Assembly: GCA_034926635.1 (NCBI GenBank)
Contig: JAYFQX010000020.1
Span: 1 to 45,212 of the forward strand
Direction: 5' to 3'
DNA: 45,212 bases
From: Christensenella sp034926635
GTDB taxonomy: Bacteria; Bacillota; Clostridia; Christensenellales; Christensenellaceae
Part shown: in pieces, positions 33,819 to 43,260 of the stretch
How the letters are laid out: each line of letters opens with the position of its first letter
Position numbering within the stretch: position 1 is the stretch's first letter
The notes under the pieces: model-generated
What the model saw: only the letters and a program-made list of their open reading frames with translations
What the model was told of the DNA's origin: nothing
The model's database searches: none
Translations under genes and position numbers: made by a program

Positions 33819-34454
33819 TTCCTGACTGCATTTTTGGTTAAAACGGAATTCGTCAGGCATAAAATCAGGATAAGCCCGGAGCTCTGGTTTTATATCCAAC
33901 ATAGATTCTATACTTGCGCGTGTAAAAGCACGAAGATCAAATTCGCCGTTCCGGATGCACCACATCAATAACGTACTAATAAAAATTTGATGCATCAGCC
34001 GACATAACACCAGAGGATCGGAAGAATTTTGTATTTCTTTCGCTTCCTGACCTTTTTGGATAATCCCTGCCTGCATTTTTATGTGTTCAATATGAGGCGG
34101 AGCCTCTTGAAAGGTACCGACATCATGGATGATGTTTTTGATAAATAATTGGCGTTGGATTTCTATTCCGCAAGCGATTATATGATCTAAAAACGGTTTA
34201 TAGGAAAGCCAAAGTTGTTCCGCATAATTGGGAGCGTTAAGGATCTGGATGAAGTATTCCATACCGATATCACGGGGGAAATGATAAAAATCCTTTAGGA
34301 GGTCGTCTTTGGATTTGAAATAATAATAAAAAGTATGCTTGTTAATACCGCTTTTTTGGCAAATTTCACCGAGGGTAACGTTTTCAAATCCTTTTTCACG
34401 AAATAACTCTATGGCAATCTCTTTGATTTTTTTCTTTGTTTGGTTTTCCGCCAT
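33816..34454 (-). CDS. TetR-family repressor
   Basis: A 212-residue repressor. Residues 1-55 are a TetR helix-turn-helix (REKGFENVTLGEICQKSGINKHTFYYYFKSKDDLLKDF). The C-terminal part is a ligand-binding helical domain. The gene is divergent from a heterodimeric ABC exporter. The intergenic region has back-to-back promoters and two ATACCG-type palindromes, so the protein probably represses both itself and the exporter and is released by an exported compound. AAGGAAA is its ribosome site. Confidence 0.92.
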   Translation of the reverse strand: MAENQTKKKIKEIAIELFREKGFENVTLGEICQKSGINKHTFYYYFKSKDDLLKDFYHFPRDIGMEYFIQILNAPNYAEQLWLSYKPFLDHIIACGIEIQRQLFIKNIIHDVGTFQEAPPHIEHIKMQAGIIQKGQEAKEIQNSSDPLVLCRLMHQIFISTLLMWCIRNGEFDLRAFTRASIESMLDIKPELRAYPDFMPDEFRFNQKCSQE

Positions 34455-34487
34455 GATAATTGTTTCCTTTTTATATATTACAAATCG

Positions 34488-34516
34488 AGAGTAGCATAGA
34501 AAGATACCGGTGTCAA
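34488..34516 (-). promoter_or_regulatory. tetR promoter with palindrome
   Basis: On minus: TTGACA (34516-34511), 17 nt, TACTCT (34493-34488). The spacer is overlapped by GATACCGGTGTC (34503-34514), a candidate TetR operator. Confidence 0.65.
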
Positions 34517-34533
34517 CATTTTATACGTATATA

Positions 34534-34562
34534 TTGACAATATTATTATACCGAGGTATCAT
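34534..34562 (+). promoter_or_regulatory. ABC exporter promoter with palindrome
   Basis: TTGACA (34534-34539), 17 nt, TATCAT (34557-34562). The perfect palindrome ATACCGAGGTAT (34548-34559) covers the spacer and -10 start, a likely TetR operator that would block RNA polymerase. Confidence 0.75.
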
Positions 34563-34606
34563 AAATCAATCAAAAGTTTTTAGTTTTTCTGAAAGGAATG
34601 GAATTT

Positions 34607-36916
34607 ATGAGGCGCATATTAAAGTATTTAAAGCCTTATGCCACATTGATCCTTGCCGCAGTTGTGCTGCTGTTTGCGCAAGCATACTGTGATTTATCGC
34701 TCCCTAATTATATGTCCAAAATTGTAGATACGGGTTTGCAGCAAGGGGGAATTGAGGATGCAGTTCCGCAAGCGGTGCAAAGCAGCACGATACAGACGCT
34801 TCTTGGTTTTATGACAACGGATCAGCAGGAACTGGTAGAACAATATTACACAGAAATTGGAAAAGGCAGCTCTGATTATGAGAACTATTTAAAGGAATAT
34901 CCATCACTTGCCGATGGAGATATTTATGTGGTAGCTCCAATGGATACAAATGCAAAGTCACTTTTGAATGAGGCGTTTTCTAAGTCGTTTGCTTCTATGT
35001 ATGTCATCGAACAAATGACGACAGCACAGCAAGATGGCACAGATTCCCTTGCGCTGAACAAAGAAGAAAGCACATCCGGCACAGAGCAATCGGTGCAAAT
35101 ACCACAGACGCTGGCGGCGTTTCTTGGCTACTATGCGCAGCAGCCGCAGGGAACGGGATTTTTTACCGCGCTTAACGCATACCCTGAGTCAGCCGAAGTT
35201 TATCAGGAGTTAAGCAGTTTATTGCAGGAAAAACTTGGGGGTATGGATACCAGCCTGCTCACTCAGACTGCAATTCCGGCGGTTCAGCAGGAATATGAGG
35301 CGCTGGGAATTGATACAGTGGCGATCCAGCAAAACTATATTTGGCAAAACGGTCTGTTTATGTTGCTTTTGGCGTTGATTTCCGGGGCTTGCACGATTGT
35401 AGTAGGATTGCTTGCATCCAGAACCGGCGCGGGTATGGCACGTGATTTGCGGGAAAAAACGTTTGTAAAGGTAGAAAATTTTTCAAATGTGGAGTTTGAC
35501 CGTTTCTCTACTGCATCGTTGATCACGCGAAGTACAAATGACATTACGCAGATTCAGCTTGTGGTGATTTTGATGATCCGTATGGTGATTTATGCGCCGA
35601 TTATGGGTGCGGGCGGAGTCGTTATGGCGTTGAATAAGAGCGTCTCCATGTCCTGGATCATTGTGCTTGCAGTGATTGTTTTGCTTGGCTTTATCCTGTG
35701 TATCTTTGCTGTTGTCATGCCGAAGTTTAAGGTTATGCAAAAACTGGTGGACAGACTGAACCTTGTTTTGCGCGAGAACCTTTCGGGGATGATGGTGATC
35801 CGCGCGTTTAACACCCAAAAGTTTGAAGAGGGAAGATTTGATATTGCCAACCGGGATCTAACAAAAACATCTTTGTTTGTCAACCGGGCTATGGTATGGA
35901 TGATGCCGATTATGACGCTGATTATGAACGGCGTATCTGTTTTGATTATCTGGGTGGGGGCGCAGCAGATTGCACAGTCTTCCATGCAAGTGGGAGATAT
36001 GATGGCGTTTATTCAATACGCGATGCAAATTATTATGGCATTCCTCATGATGTCCATGATGTTTATTATGCTGCCGCGCGCTTCGGTTTCCGCACACAGG
36101 ATTGCGGATGTGCTGGATACGACACCGGCAATCAGGGATCCTGAGGATCCCAAACGTTTTAAAGATCCAAAAGGGGTATTGCGGTTCAAGGACGTTTGCT
36201 TTGCTTATCCGGGTGCGGATGCGGATGTGCTTTCTCATATTGATTTTACGGCAAAACCAGGAGAGACGACGGCATTTATCGGCTCGACAGGCTCGGGGAA
36301 ATCAACTGTTGCGAATTTGATTCCGCGTTTTTATGATGTAACAGACGGGAGCGTGGAAATCGACGGAATAGACGTTCGCGACGTGACCCGGCACGAGCTG
36401 CGTGACCAAATTGGTTATGTTCCCCAAAAAGCAGTTCTCTTTTCAGGAACAATAGCTTCAAACCTGCGGTTGGGCGATGAGGAAGCAACCATAAAACAGC
36501 TTGATAAAGCTGCGGAGGAAGCACAGGCGATGGAGTTTATTAAGCAGAATGCACGCGGGATGGACAGTAGGATTTCTCAAGGGGGTGCAAATGTTTCGGG
36601 TGGTCAAAAACAGAGGCTTTCGATTGCGCGGGCTTTGGTGAAAGACCCTCATATTTATATTTTTGATGATAGTTTTTCTGCGTTGGATTTTAAAACGGAT
36701 GCAAAGCTGCGTGCTGCGATCCGCGAGCAAACAAAAGATAAAACTGTGCTGATTATCGCACAGCGCGTTGGTACGATTATGGATGCGGATCAAATTATTG
36801 TTTTAGACGAAGGAAAAATTGTAGGAAAAGGGACGCATAAGGAACTAATGGAAACGTGTGAAGCCTACCGCGAGATTGCACTTTCCCAGCTTTCGGAGGA
36901 GGAATTGAAATCATGA
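34607..36916 (+). CDS. Heterodimeric ABC exporter subunit, degenerate-site half, with large external insert
   Basis: A 769-residue membrane-ATPase fusion, longer than the usual 580. The extra length is a segment of about 200 residues between helix 1 (about 11-32) and helix 2 (about 245-270), predicted to lie outside the cell. The ATPase has Walker A GSTGSGKST, signature VSGGQKQRLSIARAL and Walker B IYIFDDSFSALD. Here Asp replaces the catalytic Glu, as in TM287- and BmrC-type subunits. The canonical site is supplied by its partner downstream (4-nt overlap). The start at 34607 is preferred because GAAAGGA lies about 9 nt ahead of it and directly abuts the 34598 ATG. Confidence 0.93.
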   Translation: MRRILKYLKPYATLILAAVVLLFAQAYCDLSLPNYMSKIVDTGLQQGGIEDAVPQAVQSSTIQTLLGFMTTDQQELVEQYYTEIGKGSSDYENYLKEYPSLADGDIYVVAPMDTNAKSLLNEAFSKSFASMYVIEQMTTAQQDGTDSLALNKEESTSGTEQSVQIPQTLAAFLGYYAQQPQGTGFFTALNAYPESAEVYQELSSLLQEKLGGMDTSLLTQTAIPAVQQEYEALGIDTVAIQQNYIWQNGLFMLLLALISGACTIVVGLLASRTGAGMARDLREKTFVKVENFSNVEFDRFSTASLITRSTNDITQIQLVVILMIRMVIYAPIMGAGGVVMALNKSVSMSWIIVLAVIVLLGFILCIFAVVMPKFKVMQKLVDRLNLVLRENLSGMMVIRAFNTQKFEEGRFDIANRDLTKTSLFVNRAMVWMMPIMTLIMNGVSVLIIWVGAQQIAQSSMQVGDMMAFIQYAMQIIMAFLMMSMMFIMLPRASVSAHRIADVLDTTPAIRDPEDPKRFKDPKGVLRFKDVCFAYPGADADVLSHIDFTAKPGETTAFIGSTGSGKSTVANLIPRFYDVTDGSVEIDGIDVRDVTRHELRDQIGYVPQKAVLFSGTIASNLRLGDEEATIKQLDKAAEEAQAMEFIKQNARGMDSRISQGGANVSGGQKQRLSIARALVKDPHIYIFDDSFSALDFKTDAKLRAAIREQTKDKTVLIIAQRVGTIMDADQIIVLDEGKIVGKGTHKELMETCEAYREIALSQLSEEELKS

Positions 36917-38781
36917 GCGAGCAGACGAAAAACATACCTCCGCAGGGAGGAAGAGGACCGATGGGCGGACGCGGCATGGCGATGGGCGGTCCAAAAGCAA
37001 AAGATTTTAAGGGTTCCATGGGAAGACTTTTAAAATATCTTGGGAAATATAAGGCGGCGATCGTCGTAGTATTTGTGTTTGCCATTGCCTCTACAATTTT
37101 TGCAATTATAGGTCCGAAGTTGATGGGGAATGCGACAACGGTGTTGTTTGAAGGCGTGATGGGGCAAATTAGCGGAAGCGGCACAGGCGTTGATTTTACA
37201 AAGATAGGAAACATTCTCGTAACCCTGATCGTTTTGTACGGGATCTCGGCGCTTTTTGGTTATATACAAGGTTATATTATGACGGGCGTATCTATGAAGG
37301 TAACCTATCGACTGCGTCAGGATATCAGCAAAAAGATTAATAAATTACCTCTTTCGTATTTTGATAAGAACAGCCACGGTGATGTACTCTCGCGTGTTAC
37401 CAATGATGTGGATACCATCAATCAAACATTAAACCAGAGCCTTTCTCAGATTGTGACATCTACGACGATGGTAATCGGCGTATTGGTCATGATGCTGACA
37501 ATCAGCTGGTTGATGACACTGGTTGTGATTGTCATTGTACCCCTTGCGCTATTGCTTGTTTTTCGGGTAGTAAAGCGTTCCCAGAAATATTTTAAGAAGC
37601 AACAGGAATATCTTGGGGCGGTAAACGGTCATGTTGAAGAAATGTATGGCGGACACAATGTCATTGCGGCATATAATGGGGAAGAAGAAAGCATAGAGAC
37701 CTTCCGCAAGGAGAATGGTAAACTTTATGGCGTTGCGTGGAAAGCAAACTTTTTATCCGGGCTAATGCAGCCGATCATGCAATTTATTGGAAATATCGGT
37801 TATGTCGCTGCGTGTGTCTTGGGAGGATACCTTGCGGCACAAGGAACCATCACGGTGGGTAACATTCAGTCCTTTGTGCAATACGTGAGGAACTTCACCA
37901 TGCCGCTTTCGCAGCTTGCAAATATCTCCAGCGTTCTTCAGCAAACGGCGGCAGCATCAGAGCGTGTGTTTGAGTTTCTAAACGAGCAGGAGGAAACGCC
38001 GGATACGCAAAATCCGATACAACTTGACAAGGTGGATGGAAACGTAGAATTTAAAGATGTGCACTTTGGCTATAATCCGGATAAGATTATCATCAATGAT
38101 TTTTCTGCGAAAGTGAAGCCAGGACAAAAAATTGCAATTGTTGGTCCAACAGGCGCGGGGAAAACAACAATGATCAAATTGTTGATGCGGTTTTATGATT
38201 TGAATAGTGGCGCGATTTTGATAGACGGTCATGACGCGAAGGATTTTTTGCGAAGTGAATTACGCAAGCATTTTGGTATGGTACTGCAAGATACATGGCT
38301 CTATAATGATACGATCATGGAAAACATTCGTTATGGGCGCATGGATGCAACGGATGAAGAAGTTATGGCGGCAGCCAAAGCTGCGTATGCTGATCACTTC
38401 ATTAAGGCATTGCCGCATAGCTATGAAATGGAGCTCAATGAAGACGCATCAAATATATCGCAAGGACAAAAACAGCTGCTTACGATTGCCCGTGCGATTT
38501 TGGCGGATCCGGACATCTTGATTTTGGATGAAGCAACCAGTTCGGTCGATACACGCACAGAGGGGTTGATCCAAAAAGCGATGGATAAGTTAATGGAGGG
38601 CAGGACGAGTTTTGTAATTGCCCACAGGCTTTCTACGATCAAAAATGCAGACTTGATCCTCGTGATGAAGGACGGCGACATTATTGAACAGGGGACGCAT
38701 GACGAGCTTCTGAAGAAAAACGGATTTTATGCAGATCTTTATAATAGCCAATTCACCAAGGGTGAAAAGGAAGCATCCTGA
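36913..38781 (+). CDS. Heterodimeric ABC exporter subunit, catalytic half
   Basis: A 622-residue exporter with a Gly/Pro/Met-rich N-terminus (about 25 residues), six helices and an ATPase. It has Walker A GPTGAGKTT, a weakened signature ISQGQKQLLTIARAI (instead of LSGGQ) and a full Walker B ILILDEATSSVD with the catalytic Glu. This complements the partner: one good and one degenerate ATP site. Likely substrates are drugs, peptides or lipids, judged by the family and by the TetR control, but unproven. Confidence 0.94.
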   Translation: MSEQTKNIPPQGGRGPMGGRGMAMGGPKAKDFKGSMGRLLKYLGKYKAAIVVVFVFAIASTIFAIIGPKLMGNATTVLFEGVMGQISGSGTGVDFTKIGNILVTLIVLYGISALFGYIQGYIMTGVSMKVTYRLRQDISKKINKLPLSYFDKNSHGDVLSRVTNDVDTINQTLNQSLSQIVTSTTMVIGVLVMMLTISWLMTLVVIVIVPLALLLVFRVVKRSQKYFKKQQEYLGAVNGHVEEMYGGHNVIAAYNGEEESIETFRKENGKLYGVAWKANFLSGLMQPIMQFIGNIGYVAACVLGGYLAAQGTITVGNIQSFVQYVRNFTMPLSQLANISSVLQQTAAASERVFEFLNEQEETPDTQNPIQLDKVDGNVEFKDVHFGYNPDKIIINDFSAKVKPGQKIAIVGPTGAGKTTMIKLLMRFYDLNSGAILIDGHDAKDFLRSELRKHFGMVLQDTWLYNDTIMENIRYGRMDATDEEVMAAAKAAYADHFIKALPHSYEMELNEDASNISQGQKQLLTIARAILADPDILILDEATSSVDTRTEGLIQKAMDKLMEGRTSFVIAHRLSTIKNADLILVMKDGDIIEQGTHDELLKKNGFYADLYNSQFTKGEKEAS

Positions 38782-38793
38782 TATAATCGAGAT

Positions 38794-38826
38794 AAAAGAG
38801 GAAAAGAGAATACCTTTTCCTCTTTT
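38794..38826 (+). terminator. Terminator after ABC exporter operon
   Basis: A 13-bp perfect stem (38794-38806 with 38814-38826) with a 7-nt loop, rich in A/G on one side and T/C on the other, followed by GCTTTTGG. Confidence 0.75.
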
Positions 38827-38864
38827 GCTTTTGGTGATACCCTCAAAAAAAGGAAAGAATTATT

Positions 38865-39305
38865 GTGGAAAAGAGCAATGCGCAACCTGGAAAGTATGGT
38901 ATTTATATTACAATTATTGTGCTTGCAATCGTGGGAATTATGCTTCTGTGGGGAGATCGACCAACTTCGGTGACCATTCGGGACGAGACAGTTAAAATTG
39001 ATGGAATGTATGGAATTGAAATTCCGTTTTCTGATATTGCAACGGTGAAATTGATAGAGCAGGATATCCGAACGATTGCGCCTGACAGGGTGCGAACGAA
39101 TGGGTTTGATGGATTCGGCGGGATGCTGAAAGGTTATTTTCAGTCGAAGAAGCTTGGGTCTTTTATGCTTTTTGTGGACTCGAGTGCGCCTTCCGTTATT
39201 TTAATTGAGCGAAAACAGAATGAAAATGTATATATTGGTTTTGCTGATGCGCAAGAAACACGCGATACATACGATTTTATCAAAATGGCGCTGCAAGAAG
39301 AGTAA
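38865..39305 (+). CDS. Membrane-anchored bacterial PH-like domain protein
   Basis: A 146-residue protein with one N-terminal transmembrane helix (about residues 11-30) followed by a domain of beta strands and a C-terminal helix, resembling bacterial PH (YdbT/DUF304-like) domains: VTIRDETVKIDGMYGIEIPF, then TVKLIEQDI, ending in an amphipathic helix. Function is unknown. Translation appears to start at GTG (38865), with AGGAAAG about 8 nt before. It stands between the exporter terminator and the convergent deacylase gene. Confidence 0.65.
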   Translation: MEKSNAQPGKYGIYITIIVLAIVGIMLLWGDRPTSVTIRDETVKIDGMYGIEIPFSDIATVKLIEQDIRTIAPDRVRTNGFDGFGGMLKGYFQSKKLGSFMLFVDSSAPSVILIERKQNENVYIGFADAQETRDTYDFIKMALQEE

Positions 39306-39353
39306 GCTTGGAAAACAAAAAGCGCGTGACGGGTGATCGCGCGCCGAAAGTTT

Positions 39354-39803
39354 TTATTCTATAAATGAAATGACGTTATTGAAACGGATCACATCTTCTG
39401 GTTTTATTTTCATAGTACACTGCGGATCGCCGGTACTGCCGTAAATGTAATCATGTATTGTGAGGGCTTTATCGAATAAACAAGGAAGTTTGTGCCCAAT
39501 TAAAGGAACACATCCTGCCTTGTAACCTGTAGCTTGCTGCACAACCTTAGGATCTGCCAACCGAAGACTTGCATAATTGAGATCCTTGGCCATCTGTTTT
39601 AAATTTATTTTTCCGCGTTGCGCGTTTACAATCAATGCAATTAACCCCTGGTTGTTGGATTGCAAAACAAAGACCGGGGCACATTGTTCCGGCTCGAATA
39701 AAGCAAGCGCATCATCGACGCTTATAACCGGTTTTTCGTGTTGGATCAGCTCGAAATCAGCCTTTCGCACAGTTAAAAATTCAGACAGTTCTTTTAATGT
39801 CAA
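39354..39803 (-). CDS. YbaK/ProX-type aminoacyl-tRNA deacylase
   Basis: A 149-residue YbaK-fold protein, which hydrolyses mischarged Cys- or Ala-tRNA(Pro) or related species. Conserved family sections are ALIVNAQRGKINLKQMAKDL (catalytic lysine area), LRLADPKVVQQATGYKAG and CVPLIGHKLP. Translation very likely begins at TTG (39803) with AGGAGG 9 nt upstream; the ATG at 39848 has no ribosome site. It is a single gene with a possible weak terminator at 39317-39355. Confidence 0.85.
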   Translation of the reverse strand: MTLKELSEFLTVRKADFELIQHEKPVISVDDALALFEPEQCAPVFVLQSNNQGLIALIVNAQRGKINLKQMAKDLNYASLRLADPKVVQQATGYKAGCVPLIGHKLPCLFDKALTIHDYIYGSTGDPQCTMKIKPEDVIRFNNVISFIE

Positions 39804-39949
39804 AAAATTGCCCCTCCTGTTTCGACTCTTTTCTTTATTGTACCACAAACGTAGTTGCGCGAGAAGATGAAATAAAATTCGTTTTCGGGCTTTGGTTTTC
39901 CGCTGCTTTACAGGAAAATGCAGAAAACAAATGCAGAAAGACTGAGATA

Positions 39950-39980
39950 GAAAAGCGCACGGAAATAAATGCTGTGCGCT
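39950..39980 (-). terminator. Terminator of the dehydrogenase-dhaKL-rpiB operon
   Basis: On minus, AGCGCAC (39980-39974) pairs with GTGCGCT (39960-39954), followed by TTTCTATCT. The loop is 13 nt. Confidence 0.6.
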
Positions 39981-40044
39981 AAAGACGGTAAAAAAACTTA
40001 TGTCATTTTTTTAGCTATTGGCTTCAGGAAAAGTACAATAAATA

Positions 40045-40506
40045 TTATTTAAAGTTTGCTGATTCGACTTCCATAATTGCTTTAACCTTGGGGGTAGAAC
40101 TGCCGTCAACAAAATTTAAGCTTAACCATTCTTTGGTGATTTTTTTTGCGAGCTCGGGTCCGATTACGCGTGCACCCATGCACAGAACATTTGCATTATT
40201 GCTTAATTTTGCCCTTTCGGCAGAATAACTGTCATGGCATACTGCTGCCCTGATCCCAGTACATTTGTTGGCGGCCATCGCCATGCCGATTCCTGTACCG
40301 CAGATCAGAATCCCTTGTTTTTCATATCCGGTTTCTTTAATCCTTTCGCATAGCTTTTCGGCGATATAAGGATAATAAGTGGAGTCTTCTGCCGAGTCAC
40401 AGCCAACATTTTCCACTTCGTAACCAAGGTTTTCCACATAAGCTCTTATTATGTTTTTTAATTCTACTGCTGCGTTATCGCAGCCGATAATAACCTTTCT
40501 ACCCAT
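40045..40506 (-). CDS. rpiB: RpiB/LacAB-family sugar-phosphate isomerase
   Basis: A 153-residue RpiB-type isomerase. It keeps the catalytic cysteine loop ICGTGIGMAMAANK and the CHDSYSAERAKLSNNANVL segment. The N-terminal site, however, reads GCDNAAVELK where typical RpiB has GCDHAG-x-ELK: the His next to Asp is Asn. In typical enzymes this His helps bind the substrate, so the substrate may differ. As the last gene of an operon with DhaK, DhaL and a polyol dehydrogenase, it may isomerise a tetrulose phosphate (EryI/DerI-like) and not ribose 5-phosphate (inference). Confidence 0.88.
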   Translation of the reverse strand: MGRKVIIGCDNAAVELKNIIRAYVENLGYEVENVGCDSAEDSTYYPYIAEKLCERIKETGYEKQGILICGTGIGMAMAANKCTGIRAAVCHDSYSAERAKLSNNANVLCMGARVIGPELAKKITKEWLSLNFVDGSSTPKVKAIMEVESANFK

Positions 40507-41153
40507 TAATTTATCCCCCCTAATAAATTTTTTGAAGTTTTACATAGCGAATTGATAATCAATGCGCAAGATGCTGCACCGGCATCTAACACTCCTCTGG
40601 AACGTTCCCCGAGCCGACTGGCACGACCTACTTTTGCGATCATATTTTTTGTAGCGTCTTTTCCGGCCTCGGCGGCGGCAGCGGTTTTATCTAATGCGGC
40701 TTCAAAACTATCACCTGCTGTAACTGCCGAGTGGTAAGCGTCAACAGCGGGAATGAGTGCATCTAGCAGCGTTTTATCTCCGACGGTTGTTGGAACAAGT
40801 TCGCGGATGCCGGCAAGACCTGCAGATAACATTTCGCCAAATGTTTTTTTATCTATGATCTCTGCGTCTGCGGTTGCCGCGCTCATTCCTTCGAAAAAAG
40901 AGCCGTAGATAGGTCCCATGGAACCACCGATCTCTGTTAAAAGAATGTCGCCAAGCGTTTCCATAGCGCGGCTTAGGTTCTCTTTTCCGGTTAGGCGCTT
41001 GGCACATAAAGAAAAGCCCTTATTCATGTTGATGCCGTGGTCGCCGTCTCCGATTTTCCCATCAATTTCGCTTAAATAGTCTTTGTGTTCCTGAAGCGCA
41101 GAGATCATATTGTCAACAATGACTGCGCCTGCCTCGTTTGTAAAACAATCCAT
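40506..41153 (-). CDS. dhaL: Dihydroxyacetone kinase subunit DhaL (nucleotide-binding)
   Basis: A 215-residue all-helical subunit with the Mg-ADP/ATP site IDGKIGDGDHGINMNKG (Asp cluster), the GGSMGPIYG loop, and the C-terminal GRASRLGERSRGVLDAG. It supplies the phosphoryl group to DhaK. Its start lies 6 nt after the dhaK stop and its stop overlaps the rpiB start by one base. No DhaM PTS gene is present here, so the phosphate donor is either a distant DhaM or ATP itself. Confidence 0.94.
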   Translation of the reverse strand: MDCFTNEAGAVIVDNMISALQEHKDYLSEIDGKIGDGDHGINMNKGFSLCAKRLTGKENLSRAMETLGDILLTEIGGSMGPIYGSFFEGMSAATADAEIIDKKTFGEMLSAGLAGIRELVPTTVGDKTLLDALIPAVDAYHSAVTAGDSFEAALDKTAAAAEAGKDATKNMIAKVGRASRLGERSRGVLDAGAASCALIINSLCKTSKNLLGGIN

Positions 41154-41159
41154 CGATTA

Positions 41160-42164
41160 TTACCTCCCAAACTGCGTGAGACCCATGGTTTGCGTCTCTG
41201 TATCTACGAATTCTTTTAATTCATCATCAAGCTTCATGACTGATAATGTAACGCCCATCATTTCGAGAGAAGTAAAATAATTTCCGACATAGGAACGATA
41301 TACCTTAATGCCTTTTTCAGATAAAAGATCAAATACCTTGTTATAAATAATATAAAGTTCCATCAATGGCGTTGCGCCCAACCCGGATACGATGACTGCG
41401 GTTTCGTCTCCGGATTGAAACGGCTGGTCCGGTAAAATGATTTCCAACATTTTTTGTGCAATTTCATCAGCGCTTGCCAAAGGAACTACTTCAATGCCTG
41501 GCTCGCCATGGTGACCGATTCCAAGCTCCATGGTGCCTTCCTTAATTTCAAAATTAGCATGACCGACTGCTGGAATTGTGCACGGCGTTAAACCGACGCC
41601 TATACTTTTTGTGCGATCGATTGCTTTTTGCGCCACACGTATGACCTCATCCAGCGTATAACCTTTTGCCGCTGCAGCCCCGCCAACTTTCCACATGAAG
41701 ATTTCGCCCGCCACGCCGCGGCGTTTTTCTGATTCGTTTTTAGGTGCAGATGCAACATCGTCGTTTGCAACAACTGTTTTTATGGTAAGACCATCTTTTT
41801 TTGCCATTTTAACAGCCATTTTGACATTCATATTATCCCCTGCATAATTTCCATACAAACAAGCGATACCTGCGCCGCCATCTGCTTCCTTAAACGCATC
41901 ATAAAAAGATTTTGCAGTTGGCGAAGAAAAGATTTCTCCAACTGCGGCTACATCTACCATGTTTTTTCCCACATAACCAACAAATGCAGGCTTGTGTCCT
42001 GAACCTCCGCCGGTGACAATTCCGACTTTCCCAGAGAGGGGCGCCTGTTTATATTTAACAACGCGAGGATTGTCTGTGCCGGTAACGATTTCGCTATGGT
42101 TTTTTAAAAAACCTTGCAGCATTTCTTCTACAACATTGTCTGGATCGTTTATTATTCTTTGCAT
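41160..42164 (-). CDS. dhaK: Dihydroxyacetone kinase-type subunit DhaK (ketose-binding)
   Basis: A 334-residue subunit that binds a small ketose covalently through a histidine. It shows VTGGGSGHKPAFVGYVG, YGNYAGDNMNVKMA and the active His region ELGIGHHGEPGIE, with VSGLGATPLMELY later. DhaK relatives accept dihydroxyacetone or, in tetritol pathways, erythrulose. The neighbouring dehydrogenase and RpiB-like isomerase favour the tetrulose option here (inference). It follows the dehydrogenase by 22 nt. Confidence 0.93.
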   Translation of the reverse strand: MQRIINDPDNVVEEMLQGFLKNHSEIVTGTDNPRVVKYKQAPLSGKVGIVTGGGSGHKPAFVGYVGKNMVDVAAVGEIFSSPTAKSFYDAFKEADGGAGIACLYGNYAGDNMNVKMAVKMAKKDGLTIKTVVANDDVASAPKNESEKRRGVAGEIFMWKVGGAAAAKGYTLDEVIRVAQKAIDRTKSIGVGLTPCTIPAVGHANFEIKEGTMELGIGHHGEPGIEVVPLASADEIAQKMLEIILPDQPFQSGDETAVIVSGLGATPLMELYIIYNKVFDLLSEKGIKVYRSYVGNYFTSLEMMGVTLSVMKLDDELKEFVDTETQTMGLTQFGR

Positions 42165-42186
42165 AATGATTTCCTCGTTTCTGAAA

Positions 42187-43260
42187 TTAAGGGATCAACA
42201 CAACTTTAATTGCGTTATCTTCCCCTGTTTTAGCCATGTGAAAAGCTTTTTCCCAATCGGTAAGTGCAAATTTGTGGGAAACCACGCCTTGTGTTGGGAG
42301 TTTCCCATTACATATCCATTCAATAACCGTATCATAGCAAAACGGACTTAAATGAGAACCCAATAAATCCAGCTCTTTTCTATCGCTGATAATGCTCCAA
42401 TCCACTTTGACTAAATCACCAAATACACTGAATTCAACAAAACGTCCCATCTTCCGGATCGCTTCCAGACCTTGCTGCACGCTGGAAGGATGCCCGGTTG
42501 CTTCAATATAAATATCGCAGCCATACCCGCCTGTCATTTCTTTTATTCTTGCAACTGCATCCTCTTTGCCCGGGTTTATTACAACATCAGCTCCGAATTC
42601 TTTGGCTTTCTGTAATCTTTCGTCATTCATATCCAAAACAACGAGACATTTGGGGTTGTGCTGCTTGATTGCACCGACCATACCGAGACCTAAGGTACCT
42701 ACGCCGGATTGCACGACGAAATCACGGGGAGTGACCTGCGAACGCTCGACGCAATGAAAAGAACAGCCATAAGGTTCAATTAACGCAGCTTTTTCGATAG
42801 GCATATCCGAAGGAACCTTATAATTGATGGACTCTTTAGTCAAACGAACATATTCCGCCATTCCGCCGTTTACGTTGTTCTGGAATCCGTATAAATCGTG
42901 CTTTTCGCACATCCAATGCCGCCCTGTTTTGCAGAACATACACTCGCCACAGGGAACGATTTGTTCCGGACAAATACGATCACCCAACTTCCAATCACCT
43001 TTGACGTTTGTGCCGATTTCAACAACGGTGCCTACAAACTCGTGACCCGGAATCATCGGCGCTTTGATGTAGGGCGGATTTCCATCGCCACCCCAAAAAC
43101 TTGGTGCGCCCGCATAGGCTTTGGTATCTCCCGCACATACACCGCAAGCCTCCACTTTTAAAATCATTTCGCCTTCTCTTGCGCGAGGTGTGTCCACTAC
43201 TTCTGTACGATAATCCCCTGGCGCATACGCCACAACTGCTTTCATTTTCTTTGGTAACAT
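42187..43260 (-). CDS. Zinc-dependent medium-chain dehydrogenase (tetritol/polyol type)
   Basis: A 357-residue MDR dehydrogenase. The catalytic zinc residues are in ACGVCAGD and PGHEFVGTV. Four structural-zinc cysteines lie in CGECMFCKTGRHWMC. The NAD loop is SGVGTLGLGMVGA, with Asp in VVLDMN, which points to NAD(H). The sequence looks close to erythritol/L-threitol dehydrogenases. It is the first gene of the minus operon. GGAGGGGG precedes the 43260 ATG. It probably oxidises a polyol to the ketose phosphorylated by DhaKL. Confidence 0.88.
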   Translation of the reverse strand: MLPKKMKAVVAYAPGDYRTEVVDTPRAREGEMILKVEACGVCAGDTKAYAGAPSFWGGDGNPPYIKAPMIPGHEFVGTVVEIGTNVKGDWKLGDRICPEQIVPCGECMFCKTGRHWMCEKHDLYGFQNNVNGGMAEYVRLTKESINYKVPSDMPIEKAALIEPYGCSFHCVERSQVTPRDFVVQSGVGTLGLGMVGAIKQHNPKCLVVLDMNDERLQKAKEFGADVVINPGKEDAVARIKEMTGGYGCDIYIEATGHPSSVQQGLEAIRKMGRFVEFSVFGDLVKVDWSIISDRKELDLLGSHLSPFCYDTVIEWICNGKLPTQGVVSHKFALTDWEKAFHMAKTGEDNAIKVVLIP

